NCBI RefSeq assembly: GCF_028656935.1
Contig: NZ_JAMDGZ010000048.1
Span: 124,001-188,000 of the forward strand
Direction: 5' to 3'
DNA from: Pseudomonas rubra
GTDB lineage: Bacteria; Pseudomonadota; Gammaproteobacteria; Pseudomonadales; Pseudomonadaceae
Length of the DNA: 64,000 bases
Shown here piece after piece: positions 52,401 to 59,844 of this stretch. Both the position numbers and the translations under genes were made by a program. Positions within the stretch are counted from its first letter, which is position 1. The number at the start of each line of letters is the position of its first letter. Under the pieces are notes generated by a model. It searched no databases and had not been told where the DNA came from. It saw only the letters and a program-made list of their open reading frames with translations.

Positions 52401-54447
52401 TTTCCTTGGCGTAGGTCTCTAAGCCGCGGACTTGTGTGCTGGTGCTGTTGTGCTGGGTGTTTTCGCCAGCCACGACCTTGACAGTGCCCTTGGCGCTTAC
52501 CTTTAGATCGCCCTGCGCGGTGACCTGGGAGCCGCTAACGTTCAGGTCCTCTGCACTCTTCAGTGTGAGGTTGCTGTCCGAGCGCAGTTGGCTGCTGACG
52601 GTAGTCTTGTCCTTGTGCTGCTGATGGCTTTCGTCTTTGGCGATGCCAAAGAACTTACTGTCATTGCTGTTGCTGTTGCTGTGAGACGTGTCCTGCAAGC
52701 CATCGATGGTCAGTGAGCCCTGTTCGCTGATGACGCTGGCCTCGGTACCGCCCCGTGCCTGGCTGCCGCTGATGCGCACGCTGGCGGCGCGCACGATCAG
52801 CTTGCCGTCGGCATTGACCTTGCTGCCCTGGTTCTCGGTTTTGCCCTGGTCGCCGTCGGCGTTCTTGCCGAAAAAGCCACCGCCCACAAGGTCGCCGGAG
52901 TAGCTCTGGTTGTTCTGGCTCAGCTGGCGGCTGGCGCTGTTGATGTCCACATCCTGGGCGGCAAGTGTGATGTCACCCTGGCTGTGCAGTTCAGCGCCCT
53001 GCAGTTGCAGTTTCTGCTTGCTGGTCAGATCCAACTGCTTGTCGCCCTGGAGCTGGCTGGCGACAGTGCGTTGCTCACTGCTGGCGCTGTCCCAGTTTTC
53101 TTTCCACAGGTGCTTGCGATGCTTGCCTTGGTCGCTCTGGGTGTGGGTTTCGGTGGCCGCGGTCAGGCTCAAGTCGCCCTTGCTGTCGGCGCTCAGGCGG
53201 TTATGTGCTTTGACATTGCTGCCCTGGATTTCAGTCTCGGCGCCGGAGTTCAGTACGGCGTCGTTTTGGGCTACTACTTTGGTGCCGTGTTGGCGGCTGT
53301 CGCTGTCGGACTCGGTACGGTCGTAGGTTTCCCAGGTGATGCCGATGGTGCTGTTGTCCCACTGCTCGCGTTTTTCCTGGAGCTTGCGGCTTTCGATAGC
53401 GCTCAGGGTCAGGTTGCGCCCGGCATCAAGCTTGACGTTGCGGCCGCTGACGTCGGTGGCGGCCAGGGTCAGGTCCTTGGCGCCGTGGAGTTCGATATCG
53501 CCCTGACTGCGGACTCCGGCGCGCGTGGCGTCGAGGCTGTTGGCCACGGCCTCGCCGCGGATGTCCAGATCACCGGCGGAGCTCAGCTTGACTCCGTCGC
53601 GGCCGTCCACCTGGACGGCGCCGACGCGCACCCCGGCGCCTTCAGCGGTGCTGACGATATTGATCCGCCCAGCCTGCATGGCGCCGAACAGACTGGCGTC
53701 AATGCGTTGCTCCTGGGTGAGGCTGCTCGGATCGACACTCAGGACCTTGCCAGTGGGGTAGTCCAGCTGGTTACGGCCGACGGTCACATTCAACTGGTCG
53801 AGAGCCGTGAGCTCGCCCTTGCTGTCGATGCGTGGTGCGATCAGGTTGATCGAGCCTTCGGCATTGCGTAGACCGCCTCCGTGGATATCTAACTGGCCCC
53901 GGGTGTCCTGAGTGTTGAGACCCTGCAGTTTGCCGTCCTGGAGTTCCGGGCGACCGACCACCAGGCTGGCGTTGGGGGTGTTGATGAAGCTGCCGCCATT
54001 GACCGAGATGCCGTTGGGGTTGGCCAGCACGAAATCGGCGGCGCGGCCGAAGATTTCCTGGGCGCCATTGAGTTGTGAGGCGTTGCGGCTGATTACTTCG
54101 TTGAGAATCACGCTGGCCGCCTGGCCGTGGAGTTGCTGGTTGGCCGCCAGTTGCCCGGCCAGTTGCGACTGCCCGGCCTGCAGGGCGTTGTTCAGGACCA
54201 CGCCTTGTTGCCCGACGTTGTAGTCGAGGAACTGGTTGTGGGACAGGCCACCGGTATTAGGCGCGACAATGTTGACGATGGGTACGCCGCCCTGGTTTTG
54301 CAGGATCGGGATGCCACCGGGGCCTTCGACCACGGTGATGCCGTCGGCCACGGCCAGAGGCAGATGGGACGCTAGCAGCAGGCTGGCGATGGTCCAGCGT
54401 AATGTGCCCTGGGGTGAAAGGTTGAATCTATAAGTGTTGTCAGACAT
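49489..54447 (-). CDS. Two-partner secretion exoprotein (filamentous haemagglutinin-like TpsA)
   Basis: 1652 residues from the ATG at 54447. Signal sequence to about residue 35 (LAVA|DG), then a TPS secretion domain with VLNNALQAGQSQLAGQLAAN and the hallmark NPNGI (143-147). The body is a long beta-helix of haemagglutinin repeats rich in Ser, Gln and Thr (about 300-1380). Residues about 1383-1490 form a charged, Ala/Lys-rich helical segment (NREKLENAVDTGVDKLGSAK), and the beta-helix then resumes to the end (LQAGIDQKIP). No VENN motif or toxin domain is seen at the C terminus, so it resembles an adhesin or haemolysin more than CdiA. Exported by the TpsB encoded upstream. Confidence 0.92.
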   Translation of the reverse strand: MSDNTYRFNLSPQGTLRWTIASLLLASHLPLAVADGITVVEGPGGIPILQNQGGVPIVNIVAPNTGGLSHNQFLDYNVGQQGVVLNNALQAGQSQLAGQLAANQQLHGQAASVILNEVISRNASQLNGAQEIFGRAADFVLANPNGISVNGGSFINTPNASLVVGRPELQDGKLQGLNTQDTRGQLDIHGGGLRNAEGSINLIAPRIDSKGELTALDQLNVTVGRNQLDYPTGKVLSVDPSSLTQEQRIDASLFGAMQAGRINIVSTAEGAGVRVGAVQVDGRDGVKLSSAGDLDIRGEAVANSLDATRAGVRSQGDIELHGAKDLTLAATDVSGRNVKLDAGRNLTLSAIESRKLQEKREQWDNSTIGITWETYDRTESDSDSRQHGTKVVAQNDAVLNSGAETEIQGSNVKAHNRLSADSKGDLSLTAATETHTQSDQGKHRKHLWKENWDSASSEQRTVASQLQGDKQLDLTSKQKLQLQGAELHSQGDITLAAQDVDINSASRQLSQNNQSYSGDLVGGGFFGKNADGDQGKTENQGSKVNADGKLIVRAASVRISGSQARGGTEASVISEQGSLTIDGLQDTSHSNSNSNDSKFFGIAKDESHQQHKDKTTVSSQLRSDSNLTLKSAEDLNVSGSQVTAQGDLKVSAKGTVKVVAGENTQHNSTSTQVRGLETYAKENAADTDQYRAGVHYQDKQQNESTTRTQQQASSLTGGTLTVKADEDLRIESSALKATAGAANLSGKNVQLLASDHTQEKHSDTTTTGGGFYYTGGIERAGNGIEVAHNKTQDSSSKSTAQTSNIEAKGNLTINADNRLSTEGAKVKAQGTLLVNATEIDNKAARNSETSDHKENNWRVDVGANVEYKGLTKPVAKAIQDIAQGNFDELSSFDDLEQPNAGLDIDIGHQNRQLNESSNTAVVSQLSGSQVEVNATGQMSDQGTQYQATDGALKISARSLQASATSNTQHRSEQSVDATVGVRVYTNTLNDVSIRGSGAGGSSNVTSSTETAQVGSYAGSQGVNIDLKGDGRFEGSQFDGKLGGVSIKTGGELALEQANDRKSSSESSVTGNASLSFGLKPGANEKDFNLGASLQLDHKANNQQDTQARIASIQGQGPVELTSISNLTLQGTQIGNAEHPTGDISLNAGGKLDLQAAVDTHSSNASNLGGGFTAGGGKTSGEESSSKNVNFSANFNIGQGAENDQTQHGSTLYSNGQVLLKSNAKGDNAIHLQGTQIEAPEVTLTATQGGIYQESAQSTQSHSNWGVDLGGGIKLGKTTMADALAHDSPKVDLGTNASAKVDVDFTQGVTQHNSVIKANQVTLNSADDVYLAGARIDAQQVNGAIIGDLKVLSRQDHLNSTQVNFDAKLEVEKNQPGLVNKITGATGPLEDTLQAKAEEAFQSNREKLENAVDTGVDKLGSAKDSLVAKASDAKERLGEKLSRSGSYDVNPEPRGAFGSGMDKTKNYLADKADAVGNSFSSLKERFWPKTSDSYSVSENTTTGSKVANTAEEVLFGDKSGTTSYTPSLNLNVSHESKNRVEQASGINAQQGINLQVGGETQLTGARIGASEGRVELGGSKVTSTALAGSDYRANVGLNLSTSQLTQITGSIKELTRNQDEATQKDQLFNVGPLRLGGHSDSQLLQAGIDQKIP

Positions 54448-54548
54448 GTGAATCTCGTTCTGAGTGGTTAAGCCTGGCATTGCTCTATCGGGTGCAGAAC
54501 TTAATGGCGCTCAGGTTCGTCGTTGGTTTCAGGCTAATCAGTGGTGGT

Positions 54549-56273
54549 TTAAATTTGCAAGCTGAACCTGGCCAGCCAGACTTCCGGCTCCGTGCGAAAG
54601 CCCTGCGGGGTGGTGAGGCTGCGTTGGTAATCCAGGTCGACCTGGAGTTTTTTCCACGCCAGGTTGAGGCCCAGGCTGGCACCGTCGAGATGGCGGCTCT
54701 GGGCGCCGTGCTCGGCCTTGATCCAGCCGTTGTCCAGGCCCAGGCGTGGGGTGATCTTGACCGGCAGGTCGCTGTTCAGGGGCAGGCGCAGGGTGTTGCG
54801 CCAGACCCCGCCGATGGCGCCGGAGGCACTGTTTACGCGGTAGCCGCGGACCGCCGAATCGTCGGTGCCCAACAGTTGCTCGATAGCCGGCAACGGGTCC
54901 GGGCTGTATTGCAGGGACAACTGGCTCTGCCACTGCCAGCGCTGTGCGCCCCACTGGCCATTGCGCCACTGGCTCAGACCTGCGCGGTACTTGCGAAATT
55001 GCGCCTGGGGCAGGTTGCGCTGCACCTGCTGCGAATCACGGTCGGCACCGAACCAGGTCAGGCCCTGGGCGTAATTGACATCCAGGTTCCATACCGCGCT
55101 GTTGAGCCAGAACAGGTTGAGCCCGGCCTCGGCCACGGTCAGGGTCGGGCTCTGGATCTGCAGGTGGGCTTTTTGCAGGTAGCTGTCGACGTCCTTGTAA
55201 GCCAGTTGCAGGCTGGCGCTGAGCTGGTGGCTCTGGTCGCGCCACAGCACCCGGTCGGCGCGGCCGCTGACCATGTCGGTGCGGCCGCTGTTGTACAGAG
55301 TGGTGCGGGCCAGCTTGAGCGGGGCGCGGTATTCGGCGTGGCTGGCGAACAGGCTGTAGGTCCAGTAACCGTAGGGCACCGAGTAGAACAGGCTGCTGCT
55401 GCGGCTGTAGCGCGGGCCGTGGTTGAGGGTATCGCTGTAGTTCAGGTTCAGCGCGTCGTTGATGTGCAACGGGCTGTCCAGATTGAGGTTGATCGACTGC
55501 CGGTCGCGGCCGGTGCCGGCGCTGCCGAGGTTATCCACTCCCAGCCCGAGGCCCCAGCGCCCGGCGCTGCTGCGCGAACGCAGGATGATCCGCGAGGCAC
55601 CGGGCTGGCTGCCTGGGGCGATGTCGGCGGTCAGGTCCAGGGAGCGCAGGCGGTTCAGTTGATCCAGGCCCTGCTCAAGGTCTCGCAGGTTCAGGGGCTT
55701 GCCGAGCATGCCCGGGAAAGCCCCGCCCAAGGAGACTGGCAGACTCTGGTCGGCCAGTTCGACGGCTTCGACGTAGCCTTCTTCCACCAGGATATCCAGG
55801 CTGTGGCCGGCAGCCGGGGTGCTGGCCAGGTAGGGGCGGCTGGCGATGTAGCCGGCCTCGACATAGAGACGGGTGATGGCTGCCAGCAGCTGGTTGATCT
55901 GATTGACCCCCATGCACGGTGCCACGTACGGCTTGATGTAGTCATTTATCCGGGTCTTGGCGAACAGACTGACGCCACCGATGCGGGTGCCGCTCAGGGG
56001 CCAGCAGCGGCTGTCGCTGGCGGTCTGTTTCGGCAGGGTGGGCGTGGCCGGGGTGCTGCTGAAGCTGCCGCGCTGCATCTGCCGCTGGCGCTGCTCCAGT
56101 TGCAACTGCTGCACGTCTCGTTGTTGCTGTTGTTGCAAACGTAGGGTCTCTTGGCCGGAAAGGAAGCCGTCGGCATGCGCTGGCGCGATATGCAACAGGC
56201 CCAGTAATGACCCGAGGCATAAAGTACGGACGCTGGAGAAAAAGGGGTGTTCAGTGCGTAATGAATGGTGCAC
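54549..56273 (-). CDS. Two-partner secretion outer-membrane transporter (ShlB/FhaC-type TpsB)
   Basis: 574 residues, starting at GTG 56273 behind AAGGA. Signal peptide to about residue 35 (APAHA|DG), a Gln-rich plug helix (about 40-70), two POTRA domains (about 85-240, including SGTRIGGVSLFAKTRINDYI and ILVEEGYVEAVEL), then a 16-strand barrel with the conserved AVRGYRV motif in the L6 loop and a C terminus WLARFSLQI. Translocates TpsA through the outer membrane. It lies 101 bp upstream of tpsA on the same strand, the common B-A order. Confidence 0.93.
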   Translation of the reverse strand: MHHSLRTEHPFFSSVRTLCLGSLLGLLHIAPAHADGFLSGQETLRLQQQQQRDVQQLQLEQRQRQMQRGSFSSTPATPTLPKQTASDSRCWPLSGTRIGGVSLFAKTRINDYIKPYVAPCMGVNQINQLLAAITRLYVEAGYIASRPYLASTPAAGHSLDILVEEGYVEAVELADQSLPVSLGGAFPGMLGKPLNLRDLEQGLDQLNRLRSLDLTADIAPGSQPGASRIILRSRSSAGRWGLGLGVDNLGSAGTGRDRQSINLNLDSPLHINDALNLNYSDTLNHGPRYSRSSSLFYSVPYGYWTYSLFASHAEYRAPLKLARTTLYNSGRTDMVSGRADRVLWRDQSHQLSASLQLAYKDVDSYLQKAHLQIQSPTLTVAEAGLNLFWLNSAVWNLDVNYAQGLTWFGADRDSQQVQRNLPQAQFRKYRAGLSQWRNGQWGAQRWQWQSQLSLQYSPDPLPAIEQLLGTDDSAVRGYRVNSASGAIGGVWRNTLRLPLNSDLPVKITPRLGLDNGWIKAEHGAQSRHLDGASLGLNLAWKKLQVDLDYQRSLTTPQGFRTEPEVWLARFSLQI

Positions 56274-56638
56274 TTGGCATCCTTATGGTTAACAGGACTC
56301 AATGCGTATAGATGATCTACGAAAGGCGGGATCGACTAGTGATTATGGCGTTAGTGCCGTTCTATGAGCATTGAGACTCACCGGTATAGTATCGAGTAAC
56401 TGGGCTTAAATTTACGAAATGCAAACTTCTGACTTAGTGCCGTAGCAACCAATATCATTTAGGGGTGGCAAACGAACTGGACTCGTCGAGGGATAGACGT
56501 TAAAGCGAAGGTTAAAATTAGTTAGCCGGTTGGTTTTGATAGAGCAAAAACCTGAGGGGAAAATCTGATGCTTACGTAGAGCCTAGATGTGTTGTAACCA
56601 CTACGAATGCAATAACCCCAAGGAGTGTAACACAGCGA
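56274..56638. other. AT-rich stretch upstream of the TPS operon
   Basis: 365 bp visibly richer in A+T than its surroundings, without a credible gene. It must contain the tpsB promoter. No operator was recognised. Base composition is consistent with transferred DNA. Confidence 0.5.
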
Positions 56639-56896
56639 TGTAGTGGTCAACTAATCCCGGACACTGCGTTAAGTTTTCCCTCTGCAACAGCGGGCGGCAG
56701 CCCGCCATTGAATTGATGTGGCCTTTGCCAGTGAAGCACTCATGTAGCCCACGGACGGTAGCCTTGGTCGAGCGCCAGGCTAGCGGCTTCACGCTTGAAT
56801 TCTGGGGTAAAGGTACGACGTTGCTTGGTCATCAGACACCTCTCTATGGCGAGCATTCTCGCCTAAATGGGTGTCCGGTTTCATTAGACCACTACA
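56639..56896 (-). mobile_element. Internally deleted IS3-family element
   Basis: 258 bp with 26 bp imperfect terminal inverted repeats: TGTAGTGGTCAACTAATCCC at 56639 and, on the other strand from 56896, TGTAGTGGTCTAATGAAACC, both ending CCGGACAC. Inside are only the first about 25 codons of orfA and the last about 30 of orfB. No clear target-site duplication was seen. Confidence 0.85.
56647..56832 (-). pseudogene. Fused remnant of IS3 orfA start and orfB end
   Basis: From the ATG at 56832 the frame reads MTKQRRTFTPEFKREAASLA, the typical N terminus of IS3-family OrfA, and stops after 30 codons. Directly after the stop the same frame reads QRPHQFNGGLPPAVAEGKLN then SGIS and stop, a typical OrfB C terminus. 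The HTH remainder and the whole DDE core are missing, so the element cannot transpose by itself. Confidence 0.85.
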
Positions 56897-56937
56897 AAGC
56901 AGAGTTGCGGCCGGCGCAACTGGAGGAAGGAAGATCG

Positions 56938-56977
56938 CGCTGACGAAGGGAGCCAGTGGCGGCCCCCTTCGTCAGCG
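56938..56977. terminator. Strong hairpin downstream of glmS
   Basis: CGCTGACGAAGGG/CCCTTCGTCAGCG, a perfect 13 bp stem with a 14 nt loop, 66 bp past the glmS stop. The T-rich tail (ACAGTTTTAATT) is on the plus strand. It probably ends glmS mRNA or is the end of an old mobile element. Confidence 0.6.
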
Positions 56978-56989
56978 ACAGTTTTAATT
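56975..56989 (-). repeat. Right copy of the 15 bp inverted repeat
   Basis: GCGACAGTTTTAATT is the reverse complement of 49402-49416. A related copy CGACAGATTTAATT follows 20 bp later in the same orientation. Confidence 0.6.
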
Positions 56990-57009
56990 ACGGATCGACA
57001 GATTTAATT

Positions 57010-57080
57010 CGCAAAAACCAAAGGATCTGACAGCAACTATCGTTACTCGACAGTCACCGATTTCGCCAGATTACGCGGCT
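57010..57080. other. attTn7 region at the glmS 3' end
   Basis: The end of glmS encodes NLAKSVTVE, the conserved C terminus bound by TnsD, and Tn7 inserts about 25 bp beyond the stop, near 57018. No Tn7 ends are seen here. The insertion point borders the accessory block. Confidence 0.65.
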
Positions 57081-58878
57081 GGTCGACGTCGGTGCCCTTG
57101 AGCACGGCAACGTAGTACGACAGCAACTGCAGCGGAATGGTGTAGAGGATCGGTGCCAGAGCATCAATGATGTGCGGCACGGCGATCACGTGGGTACCTT
57201 CACCATTGCTCATGCCAGCCTGCTCGTCGGCGAAGACGATCAGCTCGCCGCCACGGGCACGGACTTCCTGCAGGTTGGACTTGAGCTTCTCCAGCAGTTC
57301 GTTGTTCGGCGCCACGGTGACCACTGGCATGTCGCTGTCGACCAGGGCCAGCGGGCCGTGCTTGAGCTCACCGGCTGGGTAGGCTTCAGCGTGGATGTAG
57401 GAGATCTCTTTAAGCTTCAGAGCACCTTCCATCGCGACCGGGAACTGCGCGCCGCGCCCCAGGAACAGGGTGTGGTGCTTGTCGGCGAACAACTCGGCGG
57501 TCTTCTCGACGATGGCATCCATGGCCAGGGCTTCGCCCAGGCGGGTTGGCAGGCGACGCAGTTCCTCGACCAGCTCGGCCTCGACACCGACGGCCAAGGT
57601 GCCACGCACCTGACCCAGGGACAGGGTCAGCAGCATCAGCGATACCAGCTGGGTGGTGAAGGCCTTGGTCGAGGCGACGCCGATTTCCGGGCCAGCCTGG
57701 GTCAGCAGGGTCAGGTCCGACTCGCGCACCAGCGAGCTGATGCCGACGTTGCAGATCGCCAGGCTACCGAGGAAGCCCAGTTCCTTGGCGTTACGCAGTG
57801 CGGCCAGGGTGTCGGCGGTTTCACCGGACTGGGAGATCGAGACGAACAGGGTATCAGGCTGCACCACCACCTTGCGGTAGCGGAACTCGCTGGCGACTTC
57901 GACCTGGCAAGGAATACCGGCCAGGCTTTCCAGCCAGTAACGGGCAACCATGCCGGCGTGGTAGCTGGTACCGCAGGCAACGATCTGCACGTTGCGTACC
58001 TTGGCGAACAGCCCGGCAGCTTGCGGGCCAAAGGCCTGAACCATGACGTGGTCTTTGCCCAGGCGACCTTCCAGGGTGCGTTGCACCACGGTTGGCTGCT
58101 CGTGGATTTCCTTGAGCATGAAGTGGCGGTAGGCGCCCTTGTCAGCGGCTTCGGCACCTTCGTGGTACTGCACGGTTTCACGCTGGACAGCAGTGCCGAC
58201 GACGTCCCAGATGGTCACCTGGTCGCGGCGGATTTCGGCGATATCGCCCTCTTCCAGGTACATGAAGCGGTCGGTGACCTGGCGCAGGGCCAACTGGTCG
58301 GAGGCCAGGAAGTTCTCGCCGTGGCCCAGACCGATCACCAGCGGGCTGCCGCTGCGGGCGGCCAGCAAGCGGTCAGGCTGCTTCGCGCTGATCACGGCCA
58401 GGCCATAGGCACCATGCAGTTGCTTGACCGTGGCCTTGAGCGCATCAGCCAAGTCAGGCACGGACTTGAGGGTGTGCGCCAGCAGGTGAACGATCACCTC
58501 GGTATCGGTCTCGGAGCTGAAGACGTAACCCAGGCCCTTGAGCTGTTCGCGCAGCGCTTCGTGGTTCTCGATGATGCCGTTGTGCACCACCGCCAGTTCA
58601 TGGCCGGAGAAATGCGGGTGAGCGTTATGCTCGGTTGGCGCGCCATGGGTGGCCCAACGGGTGTGGGCGATACCCAGGTTGCCGGCCAGCGGTTCAGCGG
58701 CAACGGCAGCTTCAAGTTCGCTGACCTTGCCGATGCGGCGGCGGCGTTCGAGGTTGCCCTGCTGGGTAAAGACGGCCAGACCTGCGCTGTCGTAGCCGCG
58801 GTACTCGAGGCGCTTGAGGCCTTCGATCAGAATGGTTGTGATGTTACGTTCGGCGACGGCACCAACGATTCCACACAT
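57043..58878 (-). CDS. glmS: Glutamine--fructose-6-phosphate aminotransferase GlmS
   Basis: 611 residues. Makes glucosamine-6-phosphate, the first step of UDP-GlcNAc synthesis. Class-II glutaminase with nucleophile Cys2 (MCGIVGAVAERN), THGAPTEHNAHPH, then two SIS domains with SISQSGETADTLAALR and ASTKAFTTQ and C-terminal DQPRNLAKSVTVE. Its start overlaps the glmR stop by one base (TAATG), so the two are translationally coupled. Confidence 0.98.
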   Translation of the reverse strand: MCGIVGAVAERNITTILIEGLKRLEYRGYDSAGLAVFTQQGNLERRRRIGKVSELEAAVAAEPLAGNLGIAHTRWATHGAPTEHNAHPHFSGHELAVVHNGIIENHEALREQLKGLGYVFSSETDTEVIVHLLAHTLKSVPDLADALKATVKQLHGAYGLAVISAKQPDRLLAARSGSPLVIGLGHGENFLASDQLALRQVTDRFMYLEEGDIAEIRRDQVTIWDVVGTAVQRETVQYHEGAEAADKGAYRHFMLKEIHEQPTVVQRTLEGRLGKDHVMVQAFGPQAAGLFAKVRNVQIVACGTSYHAGMVARYWLESLAGIPCQVEVASEFRYRKVVVQPDTLFVSISQSGETADTLAALRNAKELGFLGSLAICNVGISSLVRESDLTLLTQAGPEIGVASTKAFTTQLVSLMLLTLSLGQVRGTLAVGVEAELVEELRRLPTRLGEALAMDAIVEKTAELFADKHHTLFLGRGAQFPVAMEGALKLKEISYIHAEAYPAGELKHGPLALVDSDMPVVTVAPNNELLEKLKSNLQEVRARGGELIVFADEQAGMSNGEGTHVIAVPHIIDALAPILYTIPLQLLSYYVAVLKGTDVDQPRNLAKSVTVE

Positions 58879-59657
58879 TAGTTATGCTCCTGGGTGATAG
58901 CGGCGCAAATCACGTTGATGCCGCGGGCTTCAATCTGTTCGCGTGCCTCAGTGGGCAGGCGTTCATCAGTAATAAGGGTGTTGACGCTGCCCCAAGGCAG
59001 TTCAAGGTTGGGGATCTTGCGCCCGACCTTGTCGGACTCGACCATGACGATCACTTCGCGGGCGACTTCAGCCATCACCCGGCTCAGGCCCAGCAGTTCG
59101 TTGAACGTGGTGGTGCCGCGCGCCAGGTCGATGCCATCGGCGCCAATGAACAGTTGGTCGAAGTCGTATGAGCGTAGTACCTGCTCGGCCACCTGGCCCT
59201 GGAAGGACTCCGAATGCGGGTCCCAGGTGCCACCTGTCATCAACAGCACCGGTTCGTGTTCCAACTCGCTGAGGGCGCGGGCCACGTTCAAGGAGTTGGT
59301 CATCACCACCAGACCTGGTTGATGACCAAGCTGCGGGATCATCGCGGCAGTCGTGCTGCCACTGTCAATGATGATCCGTGCGTGTTCGCGGATGCGACCC
59401 ACGGCGGCTTTGGCGATCGCCTGCTTGTACAGGGAAACCGGCTGGCCCTGATCGGTAAACAGCTCCTGCGGCAGGGTCACTGCACCACCATAGCGGCGCA
59501 ACAACAGCCCGTTGGCTTCGAGGGCAGCCAGGTCCTTGCGGATGGTAACTTCCGACGTTTCGAAACGCTTGGCCAGGGCATCGACGCTCACCTCACCCTG
59601 CTCATTGAGCAAAGCCAGGATGTTATGACGTCGTTGGGGAGTGTTACGTTTCGACAT
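58878..59657 (-). CDS. glmR: DeoR-family regulator GlmR
   Basis: 259 residues from the ATG at 59657 (MSKRNTPQRRHNILALLNEQ). DeoR HTH with ALAKRFETSEVTIRKDLAAL, then a DeoR sensor domain with IIDSGSTTAAMIPQL and GGTWDPHSESFQG. Located in the glmU-glmR-glmS cluster, it probably adjusts amino-sugar synthesis to a phosphosugar signal. Confidence 0.92.
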   Translation of the reverse strand: MSKRNTPQRRHNILALLNEQGEVSVDALAKRFETSEVTIRKDLAALEANGLLLRRYGGAVTLPQELFTDQGQPVSLYKQAIAKAAVGRIREHARIIIDSGSTTAAMIPQLGHQPGLVVMTNSLNVARALSELEHEPVLLMTGGTWDPHSESFQGQVAEQVLRSYDFDQLFIGADGIDLARGTTTFNELLGLSRVMAEVAREVIVMVESDKVGRKIPNLELPWGSVNTLITDERLPTEAREQIEARGINVICAAITQEHN

Positions 59658-59791
59658 GGCGTCTTTAAGTTTCGTTTCGAAAGATAATGACGCCAATCAA
59701 AACCTATAGCGGCCGATGCGTCAAGGGTGCTCGGAAAAAATCCTTCTGTGAATAACGTTCCCCATGACAGCGGTTTATCCACACAACGAAA

Positions 59792-59825
59792 AAAGGCCGA
59801 CTTATACACAATCCAGTCGGCCTTT
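59792..59825 (-). terminator. glmU terminator
   Basis: On the minus strand AAAGGCCGACT pairs with AGTCGGCCTTT and is followed by TTT, 20 bp past the glmU stop. It separates glmU from glmR. Confidence 0.88.
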
Positions 59826-59844
59826 CTGTTCAGCTGTGGGTAAC

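Noticed and set aside
49489..54447. CdiA contact-dependent inhibition toxin with an immunity gene
   Set aside because: No VENN motif, no distinct C-terminal toxin domain, and no small immunity gene after the stop codon.
54480..56144. Plus-strand 554-codon frame opposite tpsB
   Set aside because: Antisense of a complete TpsB with POTRA domains and barrel.
56713..56943. Plus-strand 76-codon frame over the IS relic
   Set aside because: It is the antisense of the orfA/orfB remnant and ends outside the element.
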